From positions 1 to 64,000 of the forward strand of contig VGYQ01000002.1 of NCBI GenBank assembly GCA_016872915.1: a DNA stretch of 64,000 nucleotides, in the 5' to 3' direction. This document shows positions 18,617-28,960 of the stretch, piece after piece. The DNA comes from Planctomycetota bacterium (GTDB lineage: Bacteria > Planctomycetota > Phycisphaerae > Phycisphaerales > SM1A02). Position 1 is the stretch's first letter. Every line of letters begins with the position of its first letter. The translations under genes and the position numbers were made by a program. Under the pieces are notes generated by a model. That model worked only from the letters and a program-made list of their open reading frames with translations. It was not told the DNA's origin and did no database searches.

Positions 18617-19960
18617 ATGAGGACACCGCGGATACTCGTTGCATGCGCCATCGCTGCCATTTTCCAGATGGTCTCCCCCTGTTCGGTCGCCCACGCGCAA
18701 CTCGGAGCGAACGCTGGCTTTATCGAGGCGTTCCAGCCCGACTTCCTTTCACGCGACATGGTGGTGTTTGCAGATGTGCTCGAACTCGATGAAGCGCAGC
18801 AGGCGGTTCTCGAGAGCCTTCTCAACGACTACTCCGACAGCTTCAAACTTGGTACCGAAGGGTTGAAGGACAGAATGAAGGCGATGAAGGATCAGATCCT
18901 TGCAGCCGGTGATCAAGGTGCGATGGGTGTCATTCTCGGCCCGATCAACACCTGGACGGCGGAGAAGCAAAAGTTACGCGAGCGATTTGTCGAAAATGTT
19001 CAGGCAATCCTGAGCGATGAGCAGGTGGCTCGCTGGCCGAAACTTGAGTGGGCCATGCGGCGTGAAAAGGAGCTGCCGCGCGGCGTCTTGAGCGGAGAGA
19101 GTCTTGACCTTGTGACAATCGCTCGTGCCTCGGAGGTGCCGCCCGAAGTGATGAAGGCTTCCGCCAAGGAAATCACCAGCTACGAGAGTGCGATCGATGG
19201 TGCGCTCGCCGACCGAGCGCGGCAAATGTCCGAGTCGCAGGAACGGATCAAGGCGGCGCTTGTGAGCAACGACAACAGCGCGGGACTGCGGGAGATTGAA
19301 TTGATTGTGGCAAAGCGTGTTGCCCTACGAGATCTGCAAGAGAAATACATCCCAATCCTTGCGACCGCATTTGGACCGCAATACGGCCCTCCCTTTCGCG
19401 ACCGCGCACTTCGGGAGGCGTTTCCAACCGTCTACCGCCCAAGTTCGATGATTCCTTACTTCGCAGCTGCTCGCGAGTTGCCAGGGCTTTCGGCTGACCA
19501 GACCACCCAACTCAACGCGCTCGAGGCGGAATACAGCAAGTGGTATGCGCAGTGGCAGAACAATCTCGCCCAGGTGTACCGCACGGAGGAGCCCAAGAAG
19601 CAGTCGGAGGAGGCGCGGCGACGCGCCACACAGGGCCAGGCAAACGTTCCCAAGCCAAGCGATCCCTACAGGCCGATGCATGATGAGCGGGACCGCTACG
19701 ACGACCAGACGCGCGAAACAATTTGCAAGATTGTCGGACCAGATTTATGCGAGCAGTTGCCAGGTGCGGCAAAGATCGCGGCGGCACAGCAAAGACCGAT
19801 GACGGGCGCATCGAAAACCGGTGCGGAACCCACCCCAAACCTTGCACCGGATGGCGACATGGCTGAACCTCGCGGCGGGAGCCGAGGTGCGGAGAGCCGT
19901 GCACTTCCGTCAACGGGATCCCGCAGTTCGAACAAGGACGCACCAAAGTCCGCAGACTGA
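18617..19960 (+). CDS. Secreted alpha-helical protein of unknown function, first gene of the T2SS locus
   Basis: Signal peptide MRTPRILVACAIAAIFQMVSPCSVAHAQ; helical, Gln/Glu/Arg-rich; stop is 4 nt before gspE ATG. Confidence 0.75.
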   Translation: MRTPRILVACAIAAIFQMVSPCSVAHAQLGANAGFIEAFQPDFLSRDMVVFADVLELDEAQQAVLESLLNDYSDSFKLGTEGLKDRMKAMKDQILAAGDQGAMGVILGPINTWTAEKQKLRERFVENVQAILSDEQVARWPKLEWAMRREKELPRGVLSGESLDLVTIARASEVPPEVMKASAKEITSYESAIDGALADRARQMSESQERIKAALVSNDNSAGLREIELIVAKRVALRDLQEKYIPILATAFGPQYGPPFRDRALREAFPTVYRPSSMIPYFAAARELPGLSADQTTQLNALEAEYSKWYAQWQNNLAQVYRTEEPKKQSEEARRRATQGQANVPKPSDPYRPMHDERDRYDDQTRETICKIVGPDLCEQLPGAAKIAAAQQRPMTGASKTGAEPTPNLAPDGDMAEPRGGSRGAESRALPSTGSRSSNKDAPKSAD

Positions 19961-19964
19961 ATTC

Positions 19965-21617
19965 ATGACGCCGCCCGCCGCCGAATTACAACTCTCAGCG
20001 AACGGCACCAAGCCGAGCGAAAAGCCAGTCGGAAGCGCCGAGGCGGAAGCAACTCGCATACGCGATCGGTGCAAGGCGCTCGGAATCGAGTGGCTGGAGA
20101 AGGCGCCCGAGACAGATGCTGCCGCGATCAATCTCCTGACACCTGAGGTTGCCGTGCGCGTCCGAGCTGTTCCCTTCCGCATTGAAAAGGGGCGCGTTCA
20201 TGTGGCGATGTTCAATCCACTTGACCTGATGGCGGCGGATGAGATTGCCACGCTCGCACGAATGCCGGTCACACGAATCGGACTTGAGCCGGCGCCCTTT
20301 GGCGATCTGATGCGGAAGGCGTATGGAACGACCGCCGCCCGAATCGCGGAGTCGCTCGCCGGCACGGGCGATGCGCCCGCCGAGGAAGGGGTTCACAATG
20401 TGGACGCGATCGAAGCGGCTGATGTACACCGCATGGCTGAGCAGCCGACCCTTATCAACCTGGTCAACCTGCTCATTCTGGAAGCGATTCAGAGCCGAAC
20501 GAGCGACATCCACATCGAGCCGTTCGAGAACGACATCAAGATCAAGTACCGCATCGATGGCGTTCTGATCGAGCAGCCATCGCCGCCAAAGCACCTGCAG
20601 GCAGCGCTGGTAGGTCGCATCAAGATCATGTCGATGATGAACATCGCCGAGCGGTACATCCCGCAGGACGGTCACATCACGCTGCGCTTTGAGGGACGCA
20701 AGGTGGACCTTCGTGTTTCGACGGTGCCCACGATCTACGGCGAGAGCATCGTGATGCGAATCCTCGACAAGAGCAACCTGCCGCTCGACCTTCGCGGTCT
20801 TGGCATGAGCGATGCGCATGTCGCCACCATGGACCGGCTGATCGATAAACCGCATGGCTTGCTGCTGGTGACTGGTCCCACGGGATCTGGAAAGACCACC
20901 ACCCTGTATGCGGCGCTCAGCAAGCTGTACGACCCGACGCTGAAGATCATTACGGTGGAGGACCCTGTCGAGTATGAGCTCGCGGGCGTCAACCAGATTC
21001 CCGTAAACCCCAAGCGTGGGCTGACGTTCCAGATCGGACTTCGTGCGATCCTCCGCCAAGATCCCGATGTCATCCTTGTCGGCGAGATCCGAGACAACGA
21101 GACGGTGGATATTGCCATCCGATCGGCACTCACCGGCCATCTCATTTTGTCCACGCTGCACACGAACGATGCGATCTCAAGTATCGGACGACTGACGGAC
21201 ATGGGCGCGGAGCCTTTTCTTGTCGCGAGCGTGCTTGAGGGGCTTCTCGCACAGCGACTCGGCAGGCGACTTTGCGCCCTCTGCCGAAAGCAAGTGCCGA
21301 TGACAGAGGATTCGCGCGTGCGTCTGACAGCGACAGAAATCAATGGTTTCGGCGGGAAAGAGTGGATGCCAGGGGGCTGTGATGAGTGCAAAAACAGCGG
21401 ATTCCGCAGGCGTCTTGGCTTCTTTGAACTGATCCGTATTTCCTCAGCGCTCCGACAAGGCATCGCCAAAGGAGTTCCTCTGGCGGAACTGAAGACGCTA
21501 CTCGACGACGACTTCATGACCATGCGCGATGACGGCATACGCAAGGCGCAGTCTGGGTTGACCACCATCAATGAAGTACTCCGTGCGACACAGGATGTCG
21601 AAGATCTGACCGCATAG
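19965..21617 (+). CDS. gspE: Type II secretion ATPase GspE
   Basis: SRTSDIHIEPFENDIKIKYRIDGVL; Walker A GPTGSGKTTTLYAAL; RAILRQDPDVILVGEIRDNETVDIAIRSALTGHLILSTLHTNDA. Confidence 0.95.
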   Translation: MTPPAAELQLSANGTKPSEKPVGSAEAEATRIRDRCKALGIEWLEKAPETDAAAINLLTPEVAVRVRAVPFRIEKGRVHVAMFNPLDLMAADEIATLARMPVTRIGLEPAPFGDLMRKAYGTTAARIAESLAGTGDAPAEEGVHNVDAIEAADVHRMAEQPTLINLVNLLILEAIQSRTSDIHIEPFENDIKIKYRIDGVLIEQPSPPKHLQAALVGRIKIMSMMNIAERYIPQDGHITLRFEGRKVDLRVSTVPTIYGESIVMRILDKSNLPLDLRGLGMSDAHVATMDRLIDKPHGLLLVTGPTGSGKTTTLYAALSKLYDPTLKIITVEDPVEYELAGVNQIPVNPKRGLTFQIGLRAILRQDPDVILVGEIRDNETVDIAIRSALTGHLILSTLHTNDAISSIGRLTDMGAEPFLVASVLEGLLAQRLGRRLCALCRKQVPMTEDSRVRLTATEINGFGGKEWMPGGCDECKNSGFRRRLGFFELIRISSALRQGIAKGVPLAELKTLLDDDFMTMRDDGIRKAQSGLTTINEVLRATQDVEDLTA

Positions 21618-21624
21618 TCCTCCC

Positions 21625-22869
21625 ATGCCCTCATTTCGGTACCAAGGCATTGGCTCTACAGGAGCCGGCATCATCGAGGCGCAGGATCGCTCCGAGGCGA
21701 TGCGCATATTGGAGCTGAAAGGCGTGGTAGCAACCTCACTCGAGGAAGCACGCGAGAATGGTCAGCGCGTCCGAGTCCAAGGTGCCGCCGCAGCACCTAT
21801 CCGACTCACAGCGCGTGGCAGGCCGACGATCGCCCGTACGGAGTTGGCAACCCTGGTCCGCAATCTTGCGACTGCCTTGGAGGCAGGTCTCCCGCTCCTT
21901 CAGTCTCTTCGCACCGTTCGCCGTCAGGCGGTAGGGCGGGCGCTTCCGGTGATCCTTGACTTCATCATTGAGCGCGTCGAGGCTGGTGTCACGCTGCACC
22001 AGGCAGCAAAGGAGTACGGGCCACCCTTTGACGACATGACCGTCGGCATGTTCCGAGCCGCAGATGCATCGGGACGAAATGCGGAAGTGCTGCACCAACT
22101 CGCGGACTTGCTCGACCGCTCGGTCGAACTCCGCCGAGAACTGGTGGGCGCCACCGTGTATCCGATGATCGTGGCAGGACTCGTGGTGGCGAGTGTGATC
22201 GTCCTCGTCACATTCGTTCTTCCGAAACTGATGAAGCCACTCATGAGTCAGCCTGGCGGTGGCGAGCTGCCATGGCCCACCACGGTGCTGCTGAACGTGG
22301 CCGACTTCACCGCGTCGTGGTGGTGGCTCATGCTGCTGGCCATCGTTGCAGCACTCCTCGCTTGGCGGGCATGGATCGCCGTGCCTACGAACCGATTGCA
22401 GATGGACCTCTTGCTGCTGCGGATTCCGATCCTTGGAACGCTGCTTCGCGATGTTGCCGTGGCGCGATTCACGCGCACGCTCGGGACGCTGGTCTCGGCG
22501 GGCATTCCGATCCTTCAGGCACTCCGCGTCGTGCGCGACACGCTTGGCAACGCCGCCATGATGGCCGCGATCGACCAAGTCCTTGAACGCGTGACCACAG
22601 GATCATCTCTTGCGGATCCTCTGGAACGGTCCGGACTGTTCCCCCCGCTTCTTGTGCAGATCGTGAACATCGGCGAGAGATCGGGTCGTCTGGAACCGAT
22701 GCTGCTGCACGCTGCAACTGCGTTTGACCGGCAAGTCAACCAGTCGTTGAAAGTCTTTACCAAAGCCCTGCCACCCGTGTTGCTCATCGTCATGGGCGCC
22801 GTTGCTGGCTTCGTACTCAGTGGGATCCTGCTGCCGCTGCTGAAGATGCAGCAAGGTCTCGCTGGCTAA
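21625..22869 (+). CDS. gspF: Type II secretion platform protein GspF
   Basis: FRYQGIGSTGAGIIEAQDRSEAMRIL; duplicated T2SSF domains. Confidence 0.93.
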   Translation: MPSFRYQGIGSTGAGIIEAQDRSEAMRILELKGVVATSLEEARENGQRVRVQGAAAAPIRLTARGRPTIARTELATLVRNLATALEAGLPLLQSLRTVRRQAVGRALPVILDFIIERVEAGVTLHQAAKEYGPPFDDMTVGMFRAADASGRNAEVLHQLADLLDRSVELRRELVGATVYPMIVAGLVVASVIVLVTFVLPKLMKPLMSQPGGGELPWPTTVLLNVADFTASWWWLMLLAIVAALLAWRAWIAVPTNRLQMDLLLLRIPILGTLLRDVAVARFTRTLGTLVSAGIPILQALRVVRDTLGNAAMMAAIDQVLERVTTGSSLADPLERSGLFPPLLVQIVNIGERSGRLEPMLLHAATAFDRQVNQSLKVFTKALPPVLLIVMGAVAGFVLSGILLPLLKMQQGLAG

Positions 22870-22927
22870 ATACCTCATGTTTTTCCCCTTCCTCATCTTG
22901 AACCGATTTCACCTGGAGAACCAAGTC

Positions 22928-23398
22928 ATGCGCCCAACTCATCACCCCACAGTTTCGTCCTCGCTGCACACGCAGCAGAACCGTTCGAAGCGGCGTACGA
23001 ATGACCGCACTCGACGCGGCTTCAGTTTGCTCGAAGTCATCGTGGCCGTCACCATCGTTGCGATCCTTGCTGCCGTTGTTGCACCGAATGTGATCAAGTG
23101 GATCGGTGATGCGAAGACGAAGACGGCAAAGGCTGGCGTCAAACAAATCGCAAGTCAAGTGCGCCTGTACATGGTGGCATCTGGCTCGAGTACGCCACCC
23201 GATGACCTCATCGTCTTGACGGAGGGCGACAATCCTCAGATGGAGGGGGGAGCCAAGTCGCTCGACGATCCATGGGGCGGGCGTTACACCATCAAGGTGC
23301 CAGGCGACAGCGGCGCGGCGTTCGAAATCCTGAGCTATGGAGCCGACAAGCAGCCCGGTGGAGAAGGCGAGAATGCTGATATCTCGAGCGCACAGTGA
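22928..23398 (+). CDS. gspG: Major pseudopilin GspG
   Basis: RRG^FSLLEVIVAVTIVAILAAVVAPNV; DDPWGGRYTIKVPGDSGAAFEILSYGADKQPGGEGENADISS. Confidence 0.93.
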   Translation: MRPTHHPTVSSSLHTQQNRSKRRTNDRTRRGFSLLEVIVAVTIVAILAAVVAPNVIKWIGDAKTKTAKAGVKQIASQVRLYMVASGSSTPPDDLIVLTEGDNPQMEGGAKSLDDPWGGRYTIKVPGDSGAAFEILSYGADKQPGGEGENADISSAQ

Positions 23399-23435
23399 GC
23401 AGATGCGCTGTGCCACATGACCTTCGAAAGAGGGG

Positions 23436-24011
23436 ATGAGACTGATGCGCCGTGCGTTCACTCTGATTGAACTGATCGTCGCCATTTTGGTGATGGTCAT
23501 CATCGGAGGGATGGTTGTGCCGCGCTTGGCAACCACGACGCGGATGGAGCAGGAGGCTGCAATCGATGCGGTGGAGGAGTTGCTTGCCACATACGCGTTT
23601 CGCGAAGCGATGTCAGCTGGTCAGCAGATCGCGCTCTGGCAAGATCCGAAGTCGGGCGACCTTTCACTTCTGGTCAAGGGATCGGCCCTCAGCACAACAG
23701 GCGACGTTCTCGAGAAGCAGGACTGGGAGCAGGATCGGATGAGCGACCCCGTGCATCTGCCGACGGCGCTCCGCCTTGTGGATGTTGTCATCGATGGAGA
23801 GCCCGTGACCGGGAGTGACTGGATGGCGCCGAGTGTGCCAGGTGGTGGACGCCCCTCGATCGAACTGAGGCTTGAATCTGATCTTGTCGAGGCGACCGTT
23901 TTACTTCCCTCATCAGCAATGACGCCCCTGCGGCAGCAGCAAGGCAGGCGCGAGGCGTTCACACGCGAACAGGTTGATTTGGATGGCGGCCTACGAGGAG
24001 AACGCTGGTGA
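23436..24011 (+). CDS. gspH: Minor pseudopilin, GspH-like
   Basis: MRLMRRA^FTLIELIVAILVMVIIGGMVVPRLA; position in operon. Confidence 0.75.
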   Translation: MRLMRRAFTLIELIVAILVMVIIGGMVVPRLATTTRMEQEAAIDAVEELLATYAFREAMSAGQQIALWQDPKSGDLSLLVKGSALSTTGDVLEKQDWEQDRMSDPVHLPTALRLVDVVIDGEPVTGSDWMAPSVPGGGRPSIELRLESDLVEATVLLPSSAMTPLRQQQGRREAFTREQVDLDGGLRGERW

Positions 24012-24523
24012 TGCCGTCCAGCGAGGAGTCCGGTGCAGGTATCCCGCATCGGCGTGGACAGCGTGCGTTTGCACTGATGGAGGTCATCGTGGCCGGGGTG
24101 ATCTTGGCGATTGGCCTTGGCGCAGCGATCTCCCTCGCGATGCAGTCATTGACTGCGCAGCAGCGCGGCGAGCACGCTGTTCAGGCTGCCGCACTAATGG
24201 ACGAACTGCTCGGCAGTCTGGTGACACTCGGCCCTGTGGAATGGAACAGGCAGTATCAACCATCCGGCGCATTTTCGTCCTTTGATCCCGGCTACAAGTA
24301 CGCAGACTTTCAGTACGACATGAAGATCGAGGACGCGCCACAGGGCATGCCGTGCGATGTTCTCCTGATAGTGACGGATCCTCTCGGGCGCGAGTACCGA
24401 TGTGCGACCCGTGTTGCGCTGCGGCTCGGCGAGGATCCAGATCCAGAGCGCAGTCCGCGCGAGCCGATTGATCGTCAGGGGTATTTTGAGTCCCTTGAGG
24501 AGGATGCAAGTGCAGCCAAGTGA
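24008..24523 (+). CDS. gspI: Minor pseudopilin, GspI-like
   Basis: RRGQRA^FALMEVIVAGVILAIGLGAAISLA; position in operon. Confidence 0.72.
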   Translation: MMPSSEESGAGIPHRRGQRAFALMEVIVAGVILAIGLGAAISLAMQSLTAQQRGEHAVQAAALMDELLGSLVTLGPVEWNRQYQPSGAFSSFDPGYKYADFQYDMKIEDAPQGMPCDVLLIVTDPLGREYRCATRVALRLGEDPDPERSPREPIDRQGYFESLEEDASAAK

Positions 24524-25553
24524 TCCCCTCTCCTCTACAGGGTTTCGGGCAGAGCGTCGGTGCCGCCATCCATGGGCGAGTTCCCCTGCCCCTCGGCGCC
24601 GCGGCTTCACGCTCGTGGAACTCATCATCGCGGGGATCATCGCTGTGATTGTGGTCGGCACGATCGGCGGATCGCTCCAACAGCTTGCGGCTGCGCGAGC
24701 GACAGCGCGCATACGTCTCACTGCCCACCTCCGTGCCTACTCGGCTCTCGAGCGGATTCGCCGTGAAGTGCAGGCAGTCATTCGAAGCGACAACCTGATC
24801 GATACTCGAGTGGTCATCGAACCGTCGACAGTTCCCGCGCCAATTGAAGGTGGCGAAATGTTTCGGAGCACGCTCCGCGTCTACACGACCAAGATCGCTC
24901 CGGTGCGGAACAAGACACTCGAAGGGTCTGGCTTGGAGCACGAGATCCAGTTCCGCGTTGAAGACGATGACGGCGGGTGTGCTCTTTGGATGCGTGATGA
25001 TCCAGTCCCAGATGAAAACGATGAGGGTGGCGGTACAGCAGATCCGATCATGGACGGTGTGCTGGGCATCTTCGTGGAAGCCTTCGACGGCGAGGACTGG
25101 TTCGACACATGGGATTCGGATGTCAGTGGTCTGCCCCATGCTCTTCGAGTCTGGATTTATGCAGGTGGCGATCCGGAAGGTGAGGACCCCTACGAGGACC
25201 AAAGGGAACTGCTGACCCTGCGAACGATTGTGCCGATGGATCGAGCTACACCGCCCTATGAACCTCCCGAGCCCGACGAAACAGATGCCAACGTGGATAG
25301 CGCCCTTGCTGCCGATCCGTCCGGCGCTGCGGGGGCGAGCGGTGCACTCGGTGCAGGTGGAACGGGCGGTGCGAGCGATCCCACTGCTGGCGTGCCGCTC
25401 TCTGGGTCTGGCGGTGCAGCCGGAGGCTCAGGAGGAATCGGGGGACGTGGCGGCCCCGGCGGACGGGGCGGCCCGGGTGGACGCGGCGGGCCAGGAGGCG
25501 GGATCCCACGCGGAGGTGCCGGTGGAGTCGGGCGTCAAGGGGGACCCAATTGA
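24504..25553 (+). CDS. gspJ: Minor pseudopilin, GspJ-like, with Gly-rich C-terminal tail
   Basis: RRRG^FTLVELIIAGIIAVIVVGTIGGSL; SD GAGGAGG; tail (GRGGPG)n. Confidence 0.75.
   Translation: MQVQPSDPLSSTGFRAERRCRHPWASSPAPRRRGFTLVELIIAGIIAVIVVGTIGGSLQQLAAARATARIRLTAHLRAYSALERIRREVQAVIRSDNLIDTRVVIEPSTVPAPIEGGEMFRSTLRVYTTKIAPVRNKTLEGSGLEHEIQFRVEDDDGGCALWMRDDPVPDENDEGGGTADPIMDGVLGIFVEAFDGEDWFDTWDSDVSGLPHALRVWIYAGGDPEGEDPYEDQRELLTLRTIVPMDRATPPYEPPEPDETDANVDSALAADPSGAAGASGALGAGGTGGASDPTAGVPLSGSGGAAGGSGGIGGRGGPGGRGGPGGRGGPGGGIPRGGAGGVGRQGGPN
25443..25496 (+). repeat. Three tandem 18-bp units encoding (GRGGPG)3 in gspJ
   Basis: GGACGTGGCGGCCCCGGC / GGACGGGGCGGCCCGGGT / GGACGCGGCGGGCCAGGA. Confidence 0.8.
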
Positions 25554-26959
25554 TTCGCCGGCAGATTGATCACAGTCGCCGAGGTGCAGTGCTCGTCATC
25601 GTCATCTGGGCAGTCGCCATCGCGGCGGCACTTGCCGCTGGACTTCAAGTCGTGTCATTCCGTCAGGCGAGCATGGGCAATCAGGTGATCGCGCGACTGC
25701 AGGCGCGGTGGTGTGCACGCGCAGGAGTCGAAACGATGATCGCGATCATGGAGTATCACACGGAAAACCCTGATCCCGAGGATGCGCTGGCGCTCATCAC
25801 CGAACTGCAGGACAACTCCTACGGCGAACTCGAGACGGGAATCTGGGATATTCGCCATACGCTCGCACGGGTCGAGATCGCAGGCCCGCTCGATGAGCAC
25901 TCCAAAGCAAACATCAATCTGCTGAATCAGGTGCAGCTGATGAATATCCCCGATATGGGCATGGACACTGCGCAGGCAATCGTGGACTGGCGAGACTCGA
26001 ACACGGAGCCGGGGCTCCTCGGTGCGGAAGCGTCGTTCTACCGTGGTCGGGGAAAGTCCTATGGCCCGCGAAACAAGGACTTTCGCAGCACTGCCGAAAT
26101 TGAACTCGTCGCGGGAGTTATGCCCGAATCGTTCCGTGACGAGGATTGGAACCTCAACGGTCGTCTCGATGCGAACGAAGATGATGGTGAGTTCACATGG
26201 CCCAATGACAATGAGGACGGCGTGCTCGACGCGGGCTGGAGTGATCTGCTGACGGCATCTTCACGCACATCGCCGCTTGCACTGAGTGGAGAACCTCGAC
26301 TGAATCTCAAGGCACAGGAGACGGACACTCAGGTCTTGATGGAACGCGTTCCGATGTCAGAGCCGCAAGCGACGGCACTCCTCGCTTATGCAAGGACGCC
26401 GAATGCGCGACTCGAGCAGTTGATGGTGGCACCGCTCAGCACGCTTTCGGGTGGGCAAGGGCAACAGGGTGCGCAAGGGGCTCAAAGTGGCACGGGAGCG
26501 GGGCGAACGGGTCGGTCAAGCGGAGGTGCGAGTCGGCGCGGAGGATCGGTGCAGCAGCAGTCGCCCAACAACCTTGACCCTGTCACGGTGGGCAATGTGC
26601 TGAATGAGTGCACACTTGAGGAGTTCACGCAGCCGAAGCCTGGCAAGATGAATATCAACACCATCTCAGAGGAAATACTTCGCGATGTCTTTGACTTGAA
26701 TCCGCGACTTGCGAGCGCCATCATCCAGCGGCGTGACGCGAAGTCGATGGGACTGACCAGCCTGGATGCCATCATGGACATCCCTGGAATGACGCCCGAA
26801 GTACTCTCCCCCCTGTCCCGAGTGCTGGATGTTCAGAGCTTTGTGTTCACGATCTCTTCCAAGGGTCGCTCCCTTATGGGAGGCGCAGAACATGAAATGG
26901 TGGTGACAGTTGATCGTTCCACAGTGCCAGCACAAATCCTGATGTACCGAGAACCTTGA
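25550..26959 (+). CDS. gspK: Pseudopilin GspK
   Basis: RRG^AVLVIVIWAVAIAAALAAG (no Glu5, typical of GspK); KANINLLNQVQLMNIPDMG; DWRDSN; KMNINTISEEIL helix-hairpin-like repeats; TTGA overlap with gspJ. Confidence 0.85.
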   Translation: MIRRQIDHSRRGAVLVIVIWAVAIAAALAAGLQVVSFRQASMGNQVIARLQARWCARAGVETMIAIMEYHTENPDPEDALALITELQDNSYGELETGIWDIRHTLARVEIAGPLDEHSKANINLLNQVQLMNIPDMGMDTAQAIVDWRDSNTEPGLLGAEASFYRGRGKSYGPRNKDFRSTAEIELVAGVMPESFRDEDWNLNGRLDANEDDGEFTWPNDNEDGVLDAGWSDLLTASSRTSPLALSGEPRLNLKAQETDTQVLMERVPMSEPQATALLAYARTPNARLEQLMVAPLSTLSGGQGQQGAQGAQSGTGAGRTGRSSGGASRRGGSVQQQSPNNLDPVTVGNVLNECTLEEFTQPKPGKMNINTISEEILRDVFDLNPRLASAIIQRRDAKSMGLTSLDAIMDIPGMTPEVLSPLSRVLDVQSFVFTISSKGRSLMGGAEHEMVVTVDRSTVPAQILMYREP

Positions 26960-26989
26960 CCGAAGACGACTGACCATCGAACTGAACGC

Positions 26990-28960
26990 ATGACACTCAA
27001 GCGCCCCAAGACCAAGCAGACGAAAGCCGCAGCGGACCCCGCGCGCGTGGCCATTTTTTCGCCGCGTCAGGTCAAGGGCAGCGTGACGCAGTGCGATGCT
27101 CTAGTGGTCGCACTGACGGGCACGAAGATCGAGTGCATCGCTGCGCAGTCGTGGGAAGGTGCATCGTGCCTCGCGGACGCGCACGGGTGGGCAGCGGAGC
27201 AACTCGCTGCAAGAACGGTGATGCTGCTCGATGGGGCGGATGTGATTTCGCGGACGATGGCACTGCCACCCGCATCGCCGGATCAGTTGGAGATGGCGCT
27301 ACGGCTGCAAGTCGAAAATGTCTTGCTCGGCGGCGCGGCACGTTGGCGAACCGGAGCGGCAGTGCTGCCCTCCAACGATCCAGACCGCGAGCGTGTCGCG
27401 CTGATGGTCGACTGGCCAGTGGCGAGTGACGGTCCTCCACTTCCAAGTTGCTTTGGCGATGCGCGGGAGGTGCTGTACGCGCCTCCGATCGCTGCGCTTG
27501 CAGCTTTGACGCTTGCAACCATCGCACGCGGATCGCACGAATCGATGTGCTTGCTGCTGCAGCGCGAGTCGGGCGGGATCTCGCTTGCGTACTCCAACGG
27601 GATCAAGATCGCGCTCCGTACCGCGCTTGAAGACGGAAAGGACTTATCAGCTTGGAAGGAAGCCGTCGTGCGAACCGTCGCCGAAAGCCTCATGATGTTG
27701 GAACTGCCCGATGCGGCGCTCGCGCAGACGATGGCTGCGTTGCGTCAAGCGATCGACAAGCAACCGGACGGGCTGCTGCTGCCGTGCGGCGATGGATGGT
27801 CTGCAGTCGCAGGTCTTGCGTCAGGGGTGAGCGACCGCAGCGAATGGCAGCAACGCTTCGGCGTTGCGCTCGGATGTGCCGTTGCTCTGACGAGTTCGCT
27901 CGCCCGCTTGCTTTCCCTTCGACTCAAGGCTGAGGCGGAGAGTGCGCAGTGGTGGCTTCGCATGCTGCGAACCCTGGAGCGACCAACGGTCGCTGCAAAG
28001 CTCGGCGTCGCAGCGCTGCTCGCACTCGGCTTGGTGCCGATGGGCGTGGCACGTGGGCGGCTGGCCTATCTGGAGTGGCAAGTGCCGGACCAAGAGCTTC
28101 TCCGTGCACAAATGGACCGGGTGGACAAGGAGCGGGAGATGTACCAAGAGATCGCCCTCAAAGCGACTCCGATGACAAAGTTGCTGGGCGATCTCGCATC
28201 ATGCACGCCAGAGGGAATTGAGGTGACGGGGATCACGATCGATCAGCAAGGGCAACAGGCCAAGGTAGACATTCAGGCTGAGGCGATTCGGGTCGAAGGT
28301 TCAGCAGGAACAAAGGAGCCCTTCCAACTTGTCAACTTGATGCAGCAGTTGCTGCGTGAGTCGAAGGTGTTCGAGAAGATAGAAAAGTCCACGGAGAAGG
28401 CAGATGCAAGCGGTGTCGTGTCATTCAATCTGACAATGACGGTGAAAGATCCCGTGCATCTGCCTGCCTACAAGGTGGAGCAGGACTTCGCGGTAAAGAG
28501 TTTGCGCGAGCGGCGATATGGCCCGCCGCCCACGGATCCCGCTGCAGCCAGCGGTCCATCTGGTGCGGTGGCGGCGGAAACCGCTGAGATCTCACCCCCC
28601 TCGCCTGTCGACGAGCCCTCAGCCGCCGCAACTCCAACAGTCGTGGGATCCGCAGCACCTGCCGCGGCCGCAGATGCCGTGGTGACGGCGGATTCGGCGG
28701 CTCGGCGTTCAACCTCAGGATCAGGACGAGCACCAGGCGCCGCGCGCACGCGCGAGCGCTCTGCGGAGTCGTCTCGGCCAGTGATCCCACCGCCGCTGAC
28801 GGAAGCGCAGATCGGATCCATGACCGAAGTGGAGGCGAAAGAAGCCGTGGGCCGTATCGCGACGGCAAAGAACGCTGCGGGCTTGGATGAGGAGACTCGT
28901 GATCGCCTCAAGCGAGAGTTCGATGCTGTCATGCGCAGACTGCGTGAGGTGAGGAAGTGA
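26990..28960 (+). CDS. gspL: GspL-like assembly protein (PilM/GspL-like N-terminal, TM, PilN-like periplasmic part) with extra C-terminal helical module
   Basis: Actin-like N-terminal region followed by TM LGVAALLALGLVPMGV and GDLASCTPEGIEVTGITIDQQGQQ; position before gspM-like gene. Confidence 0.7.
   Translation: MTLKRPKTKQTKAAADPARVAIFSPRQVKGSVTQCDALVVALTGTKIECIAAQSWEGASCLADAHGWAAEQLAARTVMLLDGADVISRTMALPPASPDQLEMALRLQVENVLLGGAARWRTGAAVLPSNDPDRERVALMVDWPVASDGPPLPSCFGDAREVLYAPPIAALAALTLATIARGSHESMCLLLQRESGGISLAYSNGIKIALRTALEDGKDLSAWKEAVVRTVAESLMMLELPDAALAQTMAALRQAIDKQPDGLLLPCGDGWSAVAGLASGVSDRSEWQQRFGVALGCAVALTSSLARLLSLRLKAEAESAQWWLRMLRTLERPTVAAKLGVAALLALGLVPMGVARGRLAYLEWQVPDQELLRAQMDRVDKEREMYQEIALKATPMTKLLGDLASCTPEGIEVTGITIDQQGQQAKVDIQAEAIRVEGSAGTKEPFQLVNLMQQLLRESKVFEKIEKSTEKADASGVVSFNLTMTVKDPVHLPAYKVEQDFAVKSLRERRYGPPPTDPAAASGPSGAVAAETAEISPPSPVDEPSAAATPTVVGSAAPAAAADAVVTADSAARRSTSGSGRAPGAARTRERSAESSRPVIPPPLTEAQIGSMTEVEAKEAVGRIATAKNAAGLDEETRDRLKREFDAVMRRLREVRK

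Noticed and set aside
25330-25550. Gly-rich repeat in gspJ as a mobile or recombination repeat
   Set aside because: Units differ at synonymous sites, indicating selection on protein sequence rather than recent DNA duplication.
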